Counted from the stretch's first letter, positions 1 to 9,152 are shown. The stretch is 64,000 nucleotides of DNA from Arthrobacter sp. TMP15 (GCF_039529835.1 NZ_CP154262.1:2728001-2792000), one strand, 5' to 3'. Notes: generated by a model not told the origin, from the sequence alone. Numbers and translations are program-made.

Positions 1-555
1 TGCATGCCGGTAGCCCCACACCTGTTCCAACAACAGCTCACGGGAGAAAACCTGCCAGGGCTTGCGGGCAAGCGCAACTAAGAGGTCAAACTCAAGAGGG
101 GTCAGCGAAACCTTTTCACCTGCCCGGTGAATCGAGTGCCCTGCCACATCAATGGTGATCTCACCGATTACCAGCGTTTCAGGAGCCTTGACGTCCCCCG
201 GGCGCAGCCGTGCACGGACACGAGCAACCAGCTCAGCGGGCTTGAAGGGTTTGGCGACGTAGTCATCGGCACCTGATTCAAGACCGCGGACAACATCAGA
301 AGTGTCAGATTTGGCCGTCAGCATCACTATAGGCACATCCGATTCGGCACGAATAAGCCGACACACTTCTATGCCGTCCATTCCGGGCAGCATCAAATCA
401 AGCAAGACCAAGTCTGGGTTGCTTGCTTGGAATACCTCAAGTGCTTTTGTTCCGTTAGCGCAAAAAACGGGGTCGAACCCGTCATTGCGGAGCACTATCC
501 CGATCATTTCGGATAGCGCCTCGTCATCGTCAACAACTAAAATGCGTGCCTTCAT
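1..555 (-). CDS. mtrA: MtrA-type DNA-binding response regulator (partial)
   Basis: OmpR/PhoB-family response regulator, cut by the window edge: 185 codons are visible from an ATG at 555. The N-terminal receiver domain has the acidic pocket in KARILVVDDDEAL, the phospho-acceptor Asp in LVLLDLMLPGMDG and the conserved Lys in VAKPFKPAEL. The start of the winged-helix domain (SLTPLEFDLLVAL) follows. The receiver is very close to actinobacterial MtrA as I remember it. MtrA works with the sensor kinase MtrB in cell-wall and division control; mtrB would be expected just outside the window. The gene is divergent from the envelope cluster starting at 1016. Confidence 0.9.
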   Translation of the reverse strand, partial: MKARILVVDDDEALSEMIGIVLRNDGFDPVFCANGTKALEVFQASNPDLVLLDLMLPGMDGIEVCRLIRAESDVPIVMLTAKSDTSDVVRGLESGADDYVAKPFKPAELVARVRARLRPGDVKAPETLVIGEITIDVAGHSIHRAGEKVSLTPLEFDLLVALARKPWQVFSRELLLEQVWGYRHA

Positions 556-1015
556 ACCTCTATATTTGCCTATTACCTTCGCAATGTCCCCATCGGCGCT
601 CCACCGGGGGTGTCACTTCTCGATTTTTGGGTCCATATTTCCTGGTTTTGGCAGCGCTTGCGTATCCTTGCTGTCCACTAACTTTTCACCCACGTCTGCC
701 AGCACAATGAGACGTGGGGCCCATGTTCTTTTAGGCCTTTGCCGCAGCTTCGGATTTGGCCCGGTTGCGCTGAGCCGTGAACGGGTCCTGAAAAGGGCAG
801 ATCGGCTCGGCTCCAGTACCCAAACGGCTAAATTTTTTCCAATACCTAGGGTATTCACAGAACATATTTGGCTGTTCCCGATAGGGTTTGATGATGGACG
901 GGGCAGAACAACGGGCTTCTTGGCCGGTGATCGCGGTGACACACGCAATCAAGCGGTAAAGATCAGCAGTTATTCGCGCCACCGGAGTTTTAACGGGGGA
1001 ATCTTTGAGGGGAAC
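556..1015. other. mtrA / envelope-cluster divergent intergenic region
   Basis: This 460-bp stretch between divergent genes has no convincing gene. It should hold both promoters. Visible structure: a hairpin at 689-718 with 9-bp perfect arms (CCCACGTCT / AGACGTGGG, 12-nt loop) and a dyad at 841-855 (AATACC-TAG-GGTATT). A minus-strand frame at 731-982 ends 12 nt before the hairpin and could be a small gene with a terminator, but I see no ribosome-binding site and do not call it. Confidence 0.5.
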
Positions 1016-2599
1016 ATGATGCCACAGGAACCACAGCAGCCAGAGAGCGGGCCAGAGGGCCAGAGCCCCCAGCCGGGACAGTCACCGCCGCCTCCCCCGC
1101 TGCCGCCGCAGCAGCCGCAGCAGTCTCAGCAGCCTCAATGGGGCCAATACTCTCAGCCCCAGCAACCCCAATACGGCCAGCAGGGTCAGCAACCGCCGCA
1201 CCCTGGGCAACAGCCCCAGCAACCCCAGCAACCTCAATGGGGCCAATACTCTCAGCCTCAGCAACCCCAATGGGGCCAGCAGGGTCAGCAACCGCCGCAC
1301 CCTGGGCAACAGCCCCAGCAACCCCAGCAACCTCAATGGGGCCAATACTCTCAGCCTCAGCAACCCCAATGGGGCCAGCCGCAGTATGGCCAACCCCAAT
1401 ACGGCCAGCCCCAGTACGGCCAGCCCGGTATGGCTCCCGGTTTCAACAATTATCTGCCACCGCCAAAACCTGGTGTGATTCCTTTGCGACCCTTGGGCCT
1501 GGGCGAAATTTTGGATGGCGCGTTTCAAGCCGCTCGCCGCAATGGAAAAGCCATGTTTGGCTCAGCATTAATTTTCCAACTTGCCACGGTTGCTGTGACG
1601 ATGGCCGTCATGTTCATCATCTTCGGCCGTTTCATGACCGATATTTTCGACATGGAATCCAGCCTACAGAGCAACGATCCCGCGGCTATGGAAGCTCTGG
1701 GCGGTGGATTACTCACGCTCTCGCTCTCTATGCTGCTCACCGGTTTCCTTGCCGTGCTGATCCAGATGGTTCTACAGGGCGCATTGGTGGTACCGGTGCT
1801 GCGCTCGGTGTTGAACCGTAAAACCAGCTTCGGGCAAATGTGGCGCCTGACTAAACCACGAGTGGGCAGCCTACTTCTGCTGGCCGTCCTCTATGCGGTT
1901 GCCACCGTTGTGGCCGTTGCGGCCTACGCAGCAATCGTTGTGGGACTGATTGTGGCATTGGACCCACAGGATTCGGGTTCAGCAATTTTAGGTGTCATTG
2001 CCTTGTCCATACTGCTGAGCTTGCCGTTCGTGGTGCTGGCCGTATGGATTGGCACCAAGGTCCTGCTTGCCCCGGCCGCCATTGTTGTTGAAAATGTGGG
2101 TGCCATCGCCGGCATCAAGCGTTCCTGGCAGCTGACGAAGCGAAATTGGTGGCGGACCTTTGGCACCTCGTTTCTGGCCGCTCTCATCGCCGGCATCATT
2201 GGCGGGGTTATCACCACACCTGTGAGCATGCTGGTCAGCTTTGTCATGCCACTGATGCTCGGTAGTGAGCCCACCACCGATCAAACCATCACGGTGCTGC
2301 TCATTTCCCAGGCCCTAACAAGTATTGTCAGCGCGGTGGTTGGAGCGGTGACCCTGGCCTTCCAAACCGGTGTCATGGCGCTGATTTACGTGGACTTGCG
2401 CATGCGCCGAGATGGTTTTGACATTGCTTTGCTCAAGGAATCGGAAACAGGCAAGGACGACGGCGGAATCCCCGGTTCGCCTGTTCCTGGCGCTTTAGTG
2501 AGCGAAAACTCTGCCCCCTACGGAAATACAACGTACGGCAATTCAAACGGCACTACTGGTGTAGAAACGCCATACCAGCCCGGAAACTACGGATCGTAG
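1016..2599 (+). CDS. Pro/Gln-rich multi-pass membrane protein
   Basis: 527-residue integral membrane protein of unknown function. The frame is open further upstream, but that part is antisense to mtrA. The ATG at 1016 has a GAGGGG ribosome-binding site and begins MMPQEPQQPES. Residues 1 to about 150 are low-complexity Pro/Gln/Gly/Tyr with tandem repeats. About six hydrophobic segments follow, after a GLGEILDGAFQAARRNGKAM motif. That motif and the membrane region resemble the glycerophosphodiester-phosphodiesterase membrane-domain family often found beside MoxR/DUF58 genes; this is a family impression. It is the first gene of a five-gene plus-strand cluster. The tail is presumably cytoplasmic. 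Confidence 0.75.
   Translation: MMPQEPQQPESGPEGQSPQPGQSPPPPPLPPQQPQQSQQPQWGQYSQPQQPQYGQQGQQPPHPGQQPQQPQQPQWGQYSQPQQPQWGQQGQQPPHPGQQPQQPQQPQWGQYSQPQQPQWGQPQYGQPQYGQPQYGQPGMAPGFNNYLPPPKPGVIPLRPLGLGEILDGAFQAARRNGKAMFGSALIFQLATVAVTMAVMFIIFGRFMTDIFDMESSLQSNDPAAMEALGGGLLTLSLSMLLTGFLAVLIQMVLQGALVVPVLRSVLNRKTSFGQMWRLTKPRVGSLLLLAVLYAVATVVAVAAYAAIVVGLIVALDPQDSGSAILGVIALSILLSLPFVVLAVWIGTKVLLAPAAIVVENVGAIAGIKRSWQLTKRNWWRTFGTSFLAALIAGIIGGVITTPVSMLVSFVMPLMLGSEPTTDQTITVLLISQALTSIVSAVVGAVTLAFQTGVMALIYVDLRMRRDGFDIALLKESETGKDDGGIPGSPVPGALVSENSAPYGNTTYGNSNGTTGVETPYQPGNYGS
1133..1430. repeat. 99-bp and 15-bp in-frame tandem repeats
   Basis: A 99-bp (33-codon) unit starting at CCTCAATGGGGCC recurs at 1133, 1232 and 1331, the last copy partial. 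It encodes QPQWGQYSQPQQPQ-type peptide. It is followed by 15-bp units encoding QYGQP up to about 1430. All periods are multiples of three, so copy-number change would lengthen or shorten the Pro/Gln-rich tail without a frameshift. Confidence 0.9.
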
Positions 2600-2611
2600 G
2601 CAGCTTCCCCT

Positions 2612-3286
2612 ATGGTCTTGACACTGCTTGGAACCGCCATGTGCGTGGCCGAGATTCCGGTGACCCCTGATGCCGAGGAGGCTCGGCGGTGGGCGCAGGA
2701 TGAACTGGCTCAAAAGGTTTATCAGGATGCCAAGCCAGGGTGGGCAGAACAGCTCGCGGCGCTCATCACCAAAGCACTAAAGGAACTACTGAACAACGTC
2801 GGTGTTGCCAGCGGTCACACGGGCCTGGCCATTGTGGCCGGCCTGATAATAGTGGCCATTATTGCCATCATTGTTATCATCAGGCCCCGGCTCAATAGAA
2901 GAAATGCTGCCCAGGAGCCTGTCTTTGCCGATGTGCTCTTACTGACCGCCGAGCAGCACCGGACACTGGCACAGCATGCGGCACGTGAAGCGGACTTCAA
3001 CACCGCCGTCACCGAACAGTTTCGGGCCATTGTTCGTGCTGCCGAGGAGCGGGACGTGAGCATCACCGCCCCAGGCCGCACAGCCGTGGAAATCATGGCT
3101 GAACTAATTCTGGCGTTCCCACAACAGGGCGGCCTACTGGGCCACAGCGCCGAACTGTTCAACGCCGTGCGCTACGGTCATGTGCCGCCCACGCGAGAAA
3201 TGTATGAGGAATTAGTAGGCACTGACCATGCCGTCGCTCGGACAAAACCCTTATATTCCCGGGGATTCCAGGAGGCGCAGCTATGA
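2612..3286 (+). CDS. DUF4129-type membrane protein
   Basis: 224-residue protein with a short hydrophobic N-terminus, then a strong transmembrane segment (TGLAIVAGLIIVAIIAIIVI, about residues 70-90), then a soluble C-terminal part. The C-terminal region (LAQHAAREADFNTAVTEQFR to VRYGHVPPTREMYEEL) matches the DUF4129 pattern as I recall it. DUF4129 proteins accompany MoxR ATPases and DUF58 proteins and may act in transglutaminase- or chaperone-like envelope assembly, but the function is not established. It starts 12 nt after the previous stop. Its stop overlaps the next start by 4 nt (ATGA at 3283), which suggests translational coupling. Confidence 0.75.
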   Translation: MVLTLLGTAMCVAEIPVTPDAEEARRWAQDELAQKVYQDAKPGWAEQLAALITKALKELLNNVGVASGHTGLAIVAGLIIVAIIAIIVIIRPRLNRRNAAQEPVFADVLLLTAEQHRTLAQHAAREADFNTAVTEQFRAIVRAAEERDVSITAPGRTAVEIMAELILAFPQQGGLLGHSAELFNAVRYGHVPPTREMYEELVGTDHAVARTKPLYSRGFQEAQL

Positions 3287-4590
3287 GCGCCACCAAAGGA
3301 ACCTACCGAACGGACACACCGCTGGACTCCGCCCACAGCGATCCGAGCGTGTTTCGTGCAGAGAGTCTCAGCACAGCTCAACGAGCAGGCCAATGGTGGA
3401 AGAAGTATAAATTCTGGTTGCTCTGCGCTGTTGTTTTCATTGTCCTTTCACTGCTTGGAGTCATTCTTGCCGGCACTGGCGAGCGTTCCTTGGGAACGCT
3501 TTCAATCACCAATCCCGCCCCAGCAGGAGCGCAGGCCGCGGCCTCGGTGCTGCGCAACCAAGGCGTCAATGTCACCTCTACTGCTTCCCTCACAGAAACC
3601 AACCTGGCACTGGCCGCCAATGGGAATGGCAACAGCACAGTGCTCTTCTACGATCCGAATAATCTCCTCACCCCCGAAAAAACAGCCGAACTCTCAGAAT
3701 CGGTGCAGAGTTGGGGCGGAAAATTGGTAGCAATTACACCGGGCCCGCTAGCCGTGAAGAAGTTAAGTTCCGAGCTTTCCAGCACAGGCACAACGGCTGG
3801 CACGCCATCAGTTGCCGCCCATTGCACCAACCCGGCTGCGCTGGCTGCAGGAACCATTGACGGAGGTTCCCCTGCCACTGGATCTTTGGCCACTGGATCT
3901 CCAGCTAGTACAGCGAACGTTCCGCACCGCCTCTACACAGGCACCGAGACGTGTTTTAGTTCCGATGAACACAGTGCTGCAGGCGGCTACCTGGCGACCA
4001 ACAGCTCAGGTGAGATCGCCGTGTTGGGTAATCCCGGCGTCGTTATTAACCAAAATCTTGCTAATCGTGGCAACGCTGCACTGACTTTCACACTGCTGGG
4101 AAGTACACCAAACCTGCTCTGGTACACAGCCTCCGTGCAGGACATTCCCGTGGCGAAGCAGCAGCCTTCGCTTTCCGAATTTACTCCCGAGTGGATCTTT
4201 CCAGCGTCAGCCTGGCTGCTACTGGTTGCCACACTTGGGATGCTCTGGCGTGGGCGAAGGTATGGGCCACTGGTGAGCGAGCCTCTTCCCGTCATTGTCA
4301 AGGCCTCCGAAACCCTCTCCGGCAGGGCCCGGCTCTACCAGAACGCAAGGGCTACCGATACGGCCGCGCGCACACTCCAGCACGGCACGCTAACCCGGTT
4401 GGCTCGCCAGCTCCGACTCGGTATTTCTGCTGACCCAACAGCCGTGGTGGAAGCGGTGGCCACCGCTACCGGGCGCAAGCACCAACAAGTGCATGCGCTG
4501 CTGCTAGGCGAAGCACCAACCACTGAAAAAGACATGTTGTCCATGGCCGTGCAACTCACGGCATTAGAGGAAGAAGTGGCACAGAGATGA
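3283..4590 (+). CDS. DUF4350-domain membrane protein
   Basis: 435-residue protein. A transmembrane helix near residues 43-65 (FWLLCAVVFIVLSLLGVILA) precedes an extracytoplasmic region with the DUF4350 signature: a loop beginning with conversion of two-copy Ala/Val residues, then NSTVLFYDPNNLLTPEKTAE. A second helix (WIFPASAWLLLVATLGMLW) is near residue 310, and a cytoplasmic tail ends in LTALEEEVAQR. Family members sit in MoxR-DUF58-DUF4129 operons; their function is unknown. The coding sequence contains a near-perfect 15-bp duplication at 3874-3903. It overlaps the genes on both sides by ATGA. Confidence 0.75.
   Translation: MSATKGTYRTDTPLDSAHSDPSVFRAESLSTAQRAGQWWKKYKFWLLCAVVFIVLSLLGVILAGTGERSLGTLSITNPAPAGAQAAASVLRNQGVNVTSTASLTETNLALAANGNGNSTVLFYDPNNLLTPEKTAELSESVQSWGGKLVAITPGPLAVKKLSSELSSTGTTAGTPSVAAHCTNPAALAAGTIDGGSPATGSLATGSPASTANVPHRLYTGTETCFSSDEHSAAGGYLATNSSGEIAVLGNPGVVINQNLANRGNAALTFTLLGSTPNLLWYTASVQDIPVAKQQPSLSEFTPEWIFPASAWLLLVATLGMLWRGRRYGPLVSEPLPVIVKASETLSGRARLYQNARATDTAARTLQHGTLTRLARQLRLGISADPTAVVEAVATATGRKHQQVHALLLGEAPTTEKDMLSMAVQLTALEEEVAQR
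3874..3903. repeat. 15-bp tandem duplication in DUF4350 gene
   Basis: Two adjacent 15-bp units share the first 12 bases, GCCACTGGATCT, and encode the peptide ATGSLATGSP. The duplication is in frame, so it inserts five residues in a Gly/Ser-rich linker. Confidence 0.8.
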
Positions 4591-5669
4591 GCCTTCCCAA
4601 TCAGGAGTCCGCAACTCCGGCACCCATTCACGCAGCCCAGGAAATCCAAGAAGTCCACGAAGTCCAGCACCAGCAAAACCCGGAAGCCTACGCCGCCCCC
4701 GCCCAGGGTTCGTTTGTTATGAGCCCTGCGGCGCGGTCCCTGCTGGCCGTGCGCAGTGAAGTGGCCAAAGCCGTAGTAGGCCAAGATGCCACTGTCACGG
4801 GGTTGCTCATTGCCCTCCTTGCCGGTGGGCACGTGCTCTTGGAGGGGGTGCCGGGTGTGGCCAAAACTTTGCTTGTCAGGGCATTGTCAGCGGCGCTGAG
4901 CCTTGACACCAAACGCGTTCAGTTCACTCCTGACCTGATGCCCGGCGATGTCACGGGATCTTTGATTTACGACGCCAGCACCTCTGCTTTCACCTTCCGG
5001 GAGGGTCCGGTTTTTACCAATATCCTGCTTGCCGATGAGATCAATAGGACACCACCTAAAACCCAGGCATCCCTGTTGGAAGCCATGGAGGAACACCAAG
5101 TTTCCGTTGACGGTATTTCACGGCGTTTACCTTCACCGTTCATGGTTGCCGCCACCCAAAACCCTATTGAATACGAGGGCACCTACCCGCTGCCCGAAGC
5201 TCAATTGGACCGTTTTCTGCTCAAGCTCACCATGGACCTGCCGGGACGTGAGGATGAAATTGAGGTGATCCGCCGGCACAGTCTCGGCTTCGATCCGCAG
5301 GATTTGCAGGGCGCAGGTGTACGTGCCGTGGCTGGCGCCGCCGAACTGGCCCAGGCACGCAAGGAAGTAGCCCAGGTGGGTGTTGACAGAGAGCTGCTGG
5401 CGTACGTGGTTGACCTGGTCAGAGCCACCCGCACCGCCCCGTCCTTCCAACTGGGAGTCTCCCCTCGCGGGGCAACAGCCATTCTCAAATCAGCCCGCGC
5501 CTACGCCTGGCTTTCGGGCCGAGGGTTCATCACCCCCGATGACATTAAAGCCCTGGCACTTCCCACGCTGCGCCATAGGGTTGCCTTGCGCCCTGAAGCA
5601 GAGATGGACGGCGTTGCGGTGGATGACATCCTTCTCTCGATTTTGGCCACTGTGCCAGTGCCGCGCTGA
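4587..5669 (+). CDS. MoxR-family AAA ATPase
   Basis: 360-residue AAA+ ATPase of the MoxR group. After an N-terminal Gln-rich extension (residues 1-45) come Walker A (LEGVPGVAKTLL), the MoxR motif RVQFTPDLMPGDVTGS, Walker B (ILLADEINRTPPKTQ), sensor 1 (AATQNPIEYEGTYPLPEAQL) and an arginine-finger region (LDRFLLKL). The C-terminal lid has SPRGATAILKSARAYA. MoxR ATPases are thought to act as chaperones for metal-binding or VWA/DUF58 partners; the DUF58 partner follows directly. Its start overlaps the previous stop (ATGA), so the cluster is probably one transcript. Confidence 0.93.
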   Translation: MSLPNQESATPAPIHAAQEIQEVHEVQHQQNPEAYAAPAQGSFVMSPAARSLLAVRSEVAKAVVGQDATVTGLLIALLAGGHVLLEGVPGVAKTLLVRALSAALSLDTKRVQFTPDLMPGDVTGSLIYDASTSAFTFREGPVFTNILLADEINRTPPKTQASLLEAMEEHQVSVDGISRRLPSPFMVAATQNPIEYEGTYPLPEAQLDRFLLKLTMDLPGREDEIEVIRRHSLGFDPQDLQGAGVRAVAGAAELAQARKEVAQVGVDRELLAYVVDLVRATRTAPSFQLGVSPRGATAILKSARAYAWLSGRGFITPDDIKALALPTLRHRVALRPEAEMDGVAVDDILLSILATVPVPR

Positions 5670-5687
5670 CGGCGGAATAAGAACACA

Positions 5688-6980
5688 ATGGCCATTTCGG
5701 GCAGGTTCTTTTTCTTGGCGTTGGCAGCCCTGGTGCCGATCATTATGTGGCCCGGGGTAGTCACCTGGCTGCTGTCGTTGGCTGTGCTGATACTCGTTTT
5801 GCTCTTTGACCTGATTTTTAGCGCATCCCCTCGTCTGGTGGCTCTTCGCCGAAGCCTTCCGGCCGGGGTCCGGTTGGGGGATCAAAGTGTTTCTGTGCTG
5901 CGCCTTGCCAACGAATCAAAGAAGGTTTTGCGCGCTTGGGTCAAGGACGGGTGGCAACCATCAGCTGGAGCTTCCAACGCGTTGTCTTCAATCCGGATCC
6001 AGCCGGGGGAACGTGCAACGGTGAGCGTATTGTTATCCCCTTCTCGGCGCGGAGACTTACTCACACACCATGTTTCCATCCGTTCCTTTGGCCCCTTGGG
6101 GATGGCTGCACGGCAAAGCACCATTAGCGCACCGGGTAGGTTGCGGGTGCTGCCACCGTTTAGTTCAAAGCGCCACCTGCCCTCCAAGTTACGCAAATTG
6201 CGCGAACTCGACGGGAGAGCCGCAGTACAGCTTCGTGGTGCCGGAACTGAATTTGATTCGTTGCGTGACTATGTGCGTGGCGATGATGTGCGTTCAATCG
6301 ACTGGCGCGCCACCGCAAGACGCCAAGAGGTGGTAGTACGCACCTGGCGTCCTGAAAGAGACCGCCGTGTAGTGATAGTCCTTGACACCTCACGGACCTC
6401 AGCCACCCGCATTGAAGACGAGACTGCCCTGGACACAGGCATCGAAGCGTCACTGCTTTTGGCGGTTTTGGCTGAACGCGGCGGTGACCGAGTCAGCCTG
6501 GTGGCGTACGACCGCAGAGTACGGGCCAAGGTTTCCTCCACTGGCAAGGGCAATATGCTCAATGCCATGGTGCAGAGCCTCGCCCCGCTGGAACCTGAAC
6601 TGATTGAACTAAACGCCTCAGCAATCACCGGACAGATCCGCGACGTGACAGCCCACCGGGCCCTAGTGGTACTGGTGACATCCTTGGACGCCGGCGCGGC
6701 AGAGGACAACCTGATCCCCCTCGCCTCGGCCCTGGCTCAAAAGCATGTGGTGGTGGTTGCCGCTGTTCGCGATCCTGCGGTAGATCAGGCACGGCTTGAC
6801 CGCTCCAGCACCACAACAACCTACCGTGCTGCCGCCGCCGAACATGCGCTGAACCGCAGAGCAGCCATCACTGCCGTCCTCAAGCAAGCCGGGGTGGAAG
6901 TAGTTGATGCTCCTCCGCAGGAGCTTCCGCCCCAGCTGGCAGACATGTATATCAGGCTCAAAGCCGCAGGACGACTCTAA
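5688..6980 (+). CDS. DUF58-domain protein
   Basis: 430-residue protein, last gene of the MoxR cluster. Two hydrophobic segments in the first 50 residues (FFFLALAALVPIIMW and VTWLLSLAVLILVLLFDLIF) anchor it. The DUF58 core motif is GTEFDSLRDYVRGDDVRSID followed by WRATARR. A VWA-like region (VVIVLDTSRTSA, residues 230-240) carries the DxS part of a MIDAS. DUF58 proteins are the usual partners of MoxR ATPases. The gene starts 18 nt after the MoxR stop. The cluster ends here, facing the convergent gene at 7024. Confidence 0.9.
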   Translation: MAISGRFFFLALAALVPIIMWPGVVTWLLSLAVLILVLLFDLIFSASPRLVALRRSLPAGVRLGDQSVSVLRLANESKKVLRAWVKDGWQPSAGASNALSSIRIQPGERATVSVLLSPSRRGDLLTHHVSIRSFGPLGMAARQSTISAPGRLRVLPPFSSKRHLPSKLRKLRELDGRAAVQLRGAGTEFDSLRDYVRGDDVRSIDWRATARRQEVVVRTWRPERDRRVVIVLDTSRTSATRIEDETALDTGIEASLLLAVLAERGGDRVSLVAYDRRVRAKVSSTGKGNMLNAMVQSLAPLEPELIELNASAITGQIRDVTAHRALVVLVTSLDAGAAEDNLIPLASALAQKHVVVVAAVRDPAVDQARLDRSSTTTTYRAAAAEHALNRRAAITAVLKQAGVEVVDAPPQELPPQLADMYIRLKAAGRL

Positions 6981-7023
6981 GCAGTCAAAACCGCCGTTGC
7001 ACAAGATTAGGTCGTGGAAATGA

Positions 7024-7941
7024 CTACCCTTGTTTTTGTGTGCTTTGTTGGGGGATCTGGAGTTGCAACGCTCCTAGTTTGGAAACAAGCACTTTACTCA
7101 GGACCTCATGCCCCTTTGCGTTCAGATGCACGGCATCAGCCATTTTGTTCGTGACGGCATAGCGGGTCACCCAGTCCCCGGCGCTGAGAAACAACACCCC
7201 GTTACGCTTGGCAAAGCTGGCCAACAGCGCATCGACGTGACTGCGTCGGGAGCCTGCTTCTCCCTTGGCCAACGTGCCCACGATCAAGAATTCGGACACC
7301 GGATAGCTGGACTTTAAGTCCCGCAGAAGACGCTCCGCATTGGCCAGCACCTGCGCGTCAGGAACCTTGGCCGCCGCATCGTTGCCCCCGCCTTGCACAA
7401 CGACCAGGGCCGGATTCCCATACGGGAGCACCACAGCTCCGCTCTCCACGGAATCAGGATAATTAGCTGAGGCTGATGTTTTAGCCACAAACCCAATCCC
7501 GCCGGCACCCACAAAACGGACCTTGTAGCCGGAATTCCGCAGACCTTTCTGCACCCAGGTCTCAGCCCCGGTCACGCCTGAGGCTCCGCCGGCCTGAGAA
7601 TCTCCAAAAAGTAAAGCTGTTCTGGCAATCGACGGATCTATGACTTCAGTGCGGCCCGACACCGGGTTGAAAACTGGGGAACCGGGCGGCAGGTCCCACA
7701 CCGTGATCTGCTCTTCCTTGATGATCGGTGTGGTAGCCCTGCCACCATCGTCAACGGCGTTGTGTTCGGGAAGTGCCGGAGCCTTGGCCCGCGGTGCCGC
7801 ACCTTCAACCGCTACAGCATCCAACACTGGCAACTCTGCTTGGGCTTGTCCCTGCACCGCTGAGCTTGGACTACTGAGCGCCAGCGACACGGCCAGTGTC
7901 AAAAGAAGAACCGCACCGCGTGCGAACCTGCCGTGAACCAT
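7024..7941 (-). CDS. Secreted SGNH/GDSL-type hydrolase
   Basis: 305-residue exported esterase/lipase-like protein. I place the start at 7941 (MVHGRFARGAVLLL), because AGGAAGG lies 11 nt upstream and the product begins with a classical signal peptide ending near SSPSSAVQG. The SGNH blocks are LLFGDSQAGG (nucleophile Ser), GAGGIGF, VVVQGGGNDAA (Asn) and DAVHLNAKGHEVL (Asp/His). The substrate cannot be told from sequence; acyl or acetyl esters on cell-wall or external polysaccharide are typical. It is a single gene, separated from the next minus-strand gene by 68 bp. Confidence 0.85.
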   Translation of the reverse strand: MVHGRFARGAVLLLTLAVSLALSSPSSAVQGQAQAELPVLDAVAVEGAAPRAKAPALPEHNAVDDGGRATTPIIKEEQITVWDLPPGSPVFNPVSGRTEVIDPSIARTALLFGDSQAGGASGVTGAETWVQKGLRNSGYKVRFVGAGGIGFVAKTSASANYPDSVESGAVVLPYGNPALVVVQGGGNDAAAKVPDAQVLANAERLLRDLKSSYPVSEFLIVGTLAKGEAGSRRSHVDALLASFAKRNGVLFLSAGDWVTRYAVTNKMADAVHLNAKGHEVLSKVLVSKLGALQLQIPQQSTQKQG

Positions 7942-8009
7942 GGGAATGAACCTTCCTGACCGAGCTGTAGAAAGGCAAGCATATGCAACAGAAGTTAACA
8001 TTCATCCAA

Positions 8010-9152
8010 CTACTGGTAACGAATTACGCTCAATTCCTCCGCTACCTCAAGTGCCCGGTTTAGCACTGCCCGAGCCTCCGGCGCAGTGATGGTTCCCAGG
8101 CCGGTTTCAGGGGTTATACGTAGCTGATTCAAGGCCGATTTGTTCAATCCCAATCCGCGCCAGGGCCGCATGACCGTCTCCACTAAAGCAGCGTACGACG
8201 GCGGTGCTTGGCCCGATCGGCCAGGAACAGTTCCAGCCCACACACCCATGCCGGATTCGATGGCCCCGGCCAGCTGTTCCCAGTGTCCGGTGTCCAAAAT
8301 GTGCAAAGGAATAGCGAGCGCATCTATGCCGCATTCAAGAGCCGTTTCAAGGGCTACGCGCCAGCTGGCTGATTCGGCTCGTGCCGAACTTGCATCCTCC
8401 ACACCCGCGCTACCGTCCTGAGAGGCGCTGGCAGGAGCTAAGTTAATGGCAACCTTGGCGAAGCCTGCTTTCCGGGCTTCGCCTACTAATGCACTCCAGC
8501 TTTGCCGTAGCTCCGTGACAGGGATTGAGCGCAACGTCCTGTATCCGGACGCTGTGGGGATTGTACCCGCCAAAGCCGCAGCCACAGCGGGTTCGTCAAT
8601 TTGCAGTGTCAGCGCAGCCCCGGGAACAGCGGCACCCAACTTCTGTGCATGGATGGCTAGTCCTGCGGCCAGCGACTGGCCAATATCCCGTCTTGCCCCG
8701 TAATCGCGCAGAGACCGTTCGCCATAGTGCAAATGGATTGCCGCAGCCAAGGAAACCGGTCCGCTGATACAGACTTTAAGTTCAGGAGGCGTTATTCCGC
8801 TATCTCCGGCAACGTCAGCCAACACGTTAACATCAGTGGACAGCGCGGAAACGGCACGGCGGTGGTCATGACCGGCCCTGTCAACGAAGCGCCAGCCGTA
8901 GGGTTGCATATCAACGGCCAATTCAACGAGCAAAGCAGCTGTGCGACCAATGGGGTCAGAACCTACCCCGCGTGCGGGCAGGTCAACAAGGCAAGGGAGG
9001 TGGGGTGAGCCCAGGAGCCCCAGCGAAACCTTAGTAGCCTCCACCGGGTCCGTGCCGGGCCATTGGCCCAAGGAGGTAGCTGTGACGATCTCCGGGAACG
9101 GTGCCTGGTGTGTTATCCCAGGCTGTTGGGACTGATTAGGTGAGGGACTCAC
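8010..9152 (-). CDS. MetE-like (UROD/MetE fold) protein, zinc ligands not evident
   Basis: 380-residue protein resembling the C-terminal half of cobalamin-independent methionine synthase: LTLQIDEPAV matches the QIDEPA motif, and ITPETGLGTITAPEARAVL aligns with the SPDCGLKT region. In true MetE that region supplies a zinc Cys, and an earlier His-x-Cys pair supplies two more ligands. Here the positions read PETG and VAINLAPAS, so I see no zinc site. Automated annotation would probably say methionine synthase; I would call it a MetE-like protein of unknown activity. It uses a GTG start that overlaps the chorismate mutase stop (GTGA), so the two are translationally coupled. Confidence 0.75.
   Translation of the reverse strand: MSPSPNQSQQPGITHQAPFPEIVTATSLGQWPGTDPVEATKVSLGLLGSPHLPCLVDLPARGVGSDPIGRTAALLVELAVDMQPYGWRFVDRAGHDHRRAVSALSTDVNVLADVAGDSGITPPELKVCISGPVSLAAAIHLHYGERSLRDYGARRDIGQSLAAGLAIHAQKLGAAVPGAALTLQIDEPAVAAALAGTIPTASGYRTLRSIPVTELRQSWSALVGEARKAGFAKVAINLAPASASQDGSAGVEDASSARAESASWRVALETALECGIDALAIPLHILDTGHWEQLAGAIESGMGVWAGTVPGRSGQAPPSYAALVETVMRPWRGLGLNKSALNQLRITPETGLGTITAPEARAVLNRALEVAEELSVIRYQ

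Noticed and set aside
720-830. c-di-AMP (ydaO-type) riboswitch
   Set aside because: A few sequence words looked similar but the conserved core and pairing were not found.
731-982. Small minus-strand gene before the hairpin at 689-718
   Set aside because: No RBS, no recognised domain; kept only as a note in the intergenic entry.
302-1015. N-terminal extension of the membrane-protein frame
   Set aside because: It runs antisense to mtrA and has no RBS; the start at 1016 has GAGGGG and fits the family.
1082-1821. Long repetitive frames on both strands over the Pro/Gln repeat
   Set aside because: They are shadows of the repeat in the real frame; composition is an artefact.
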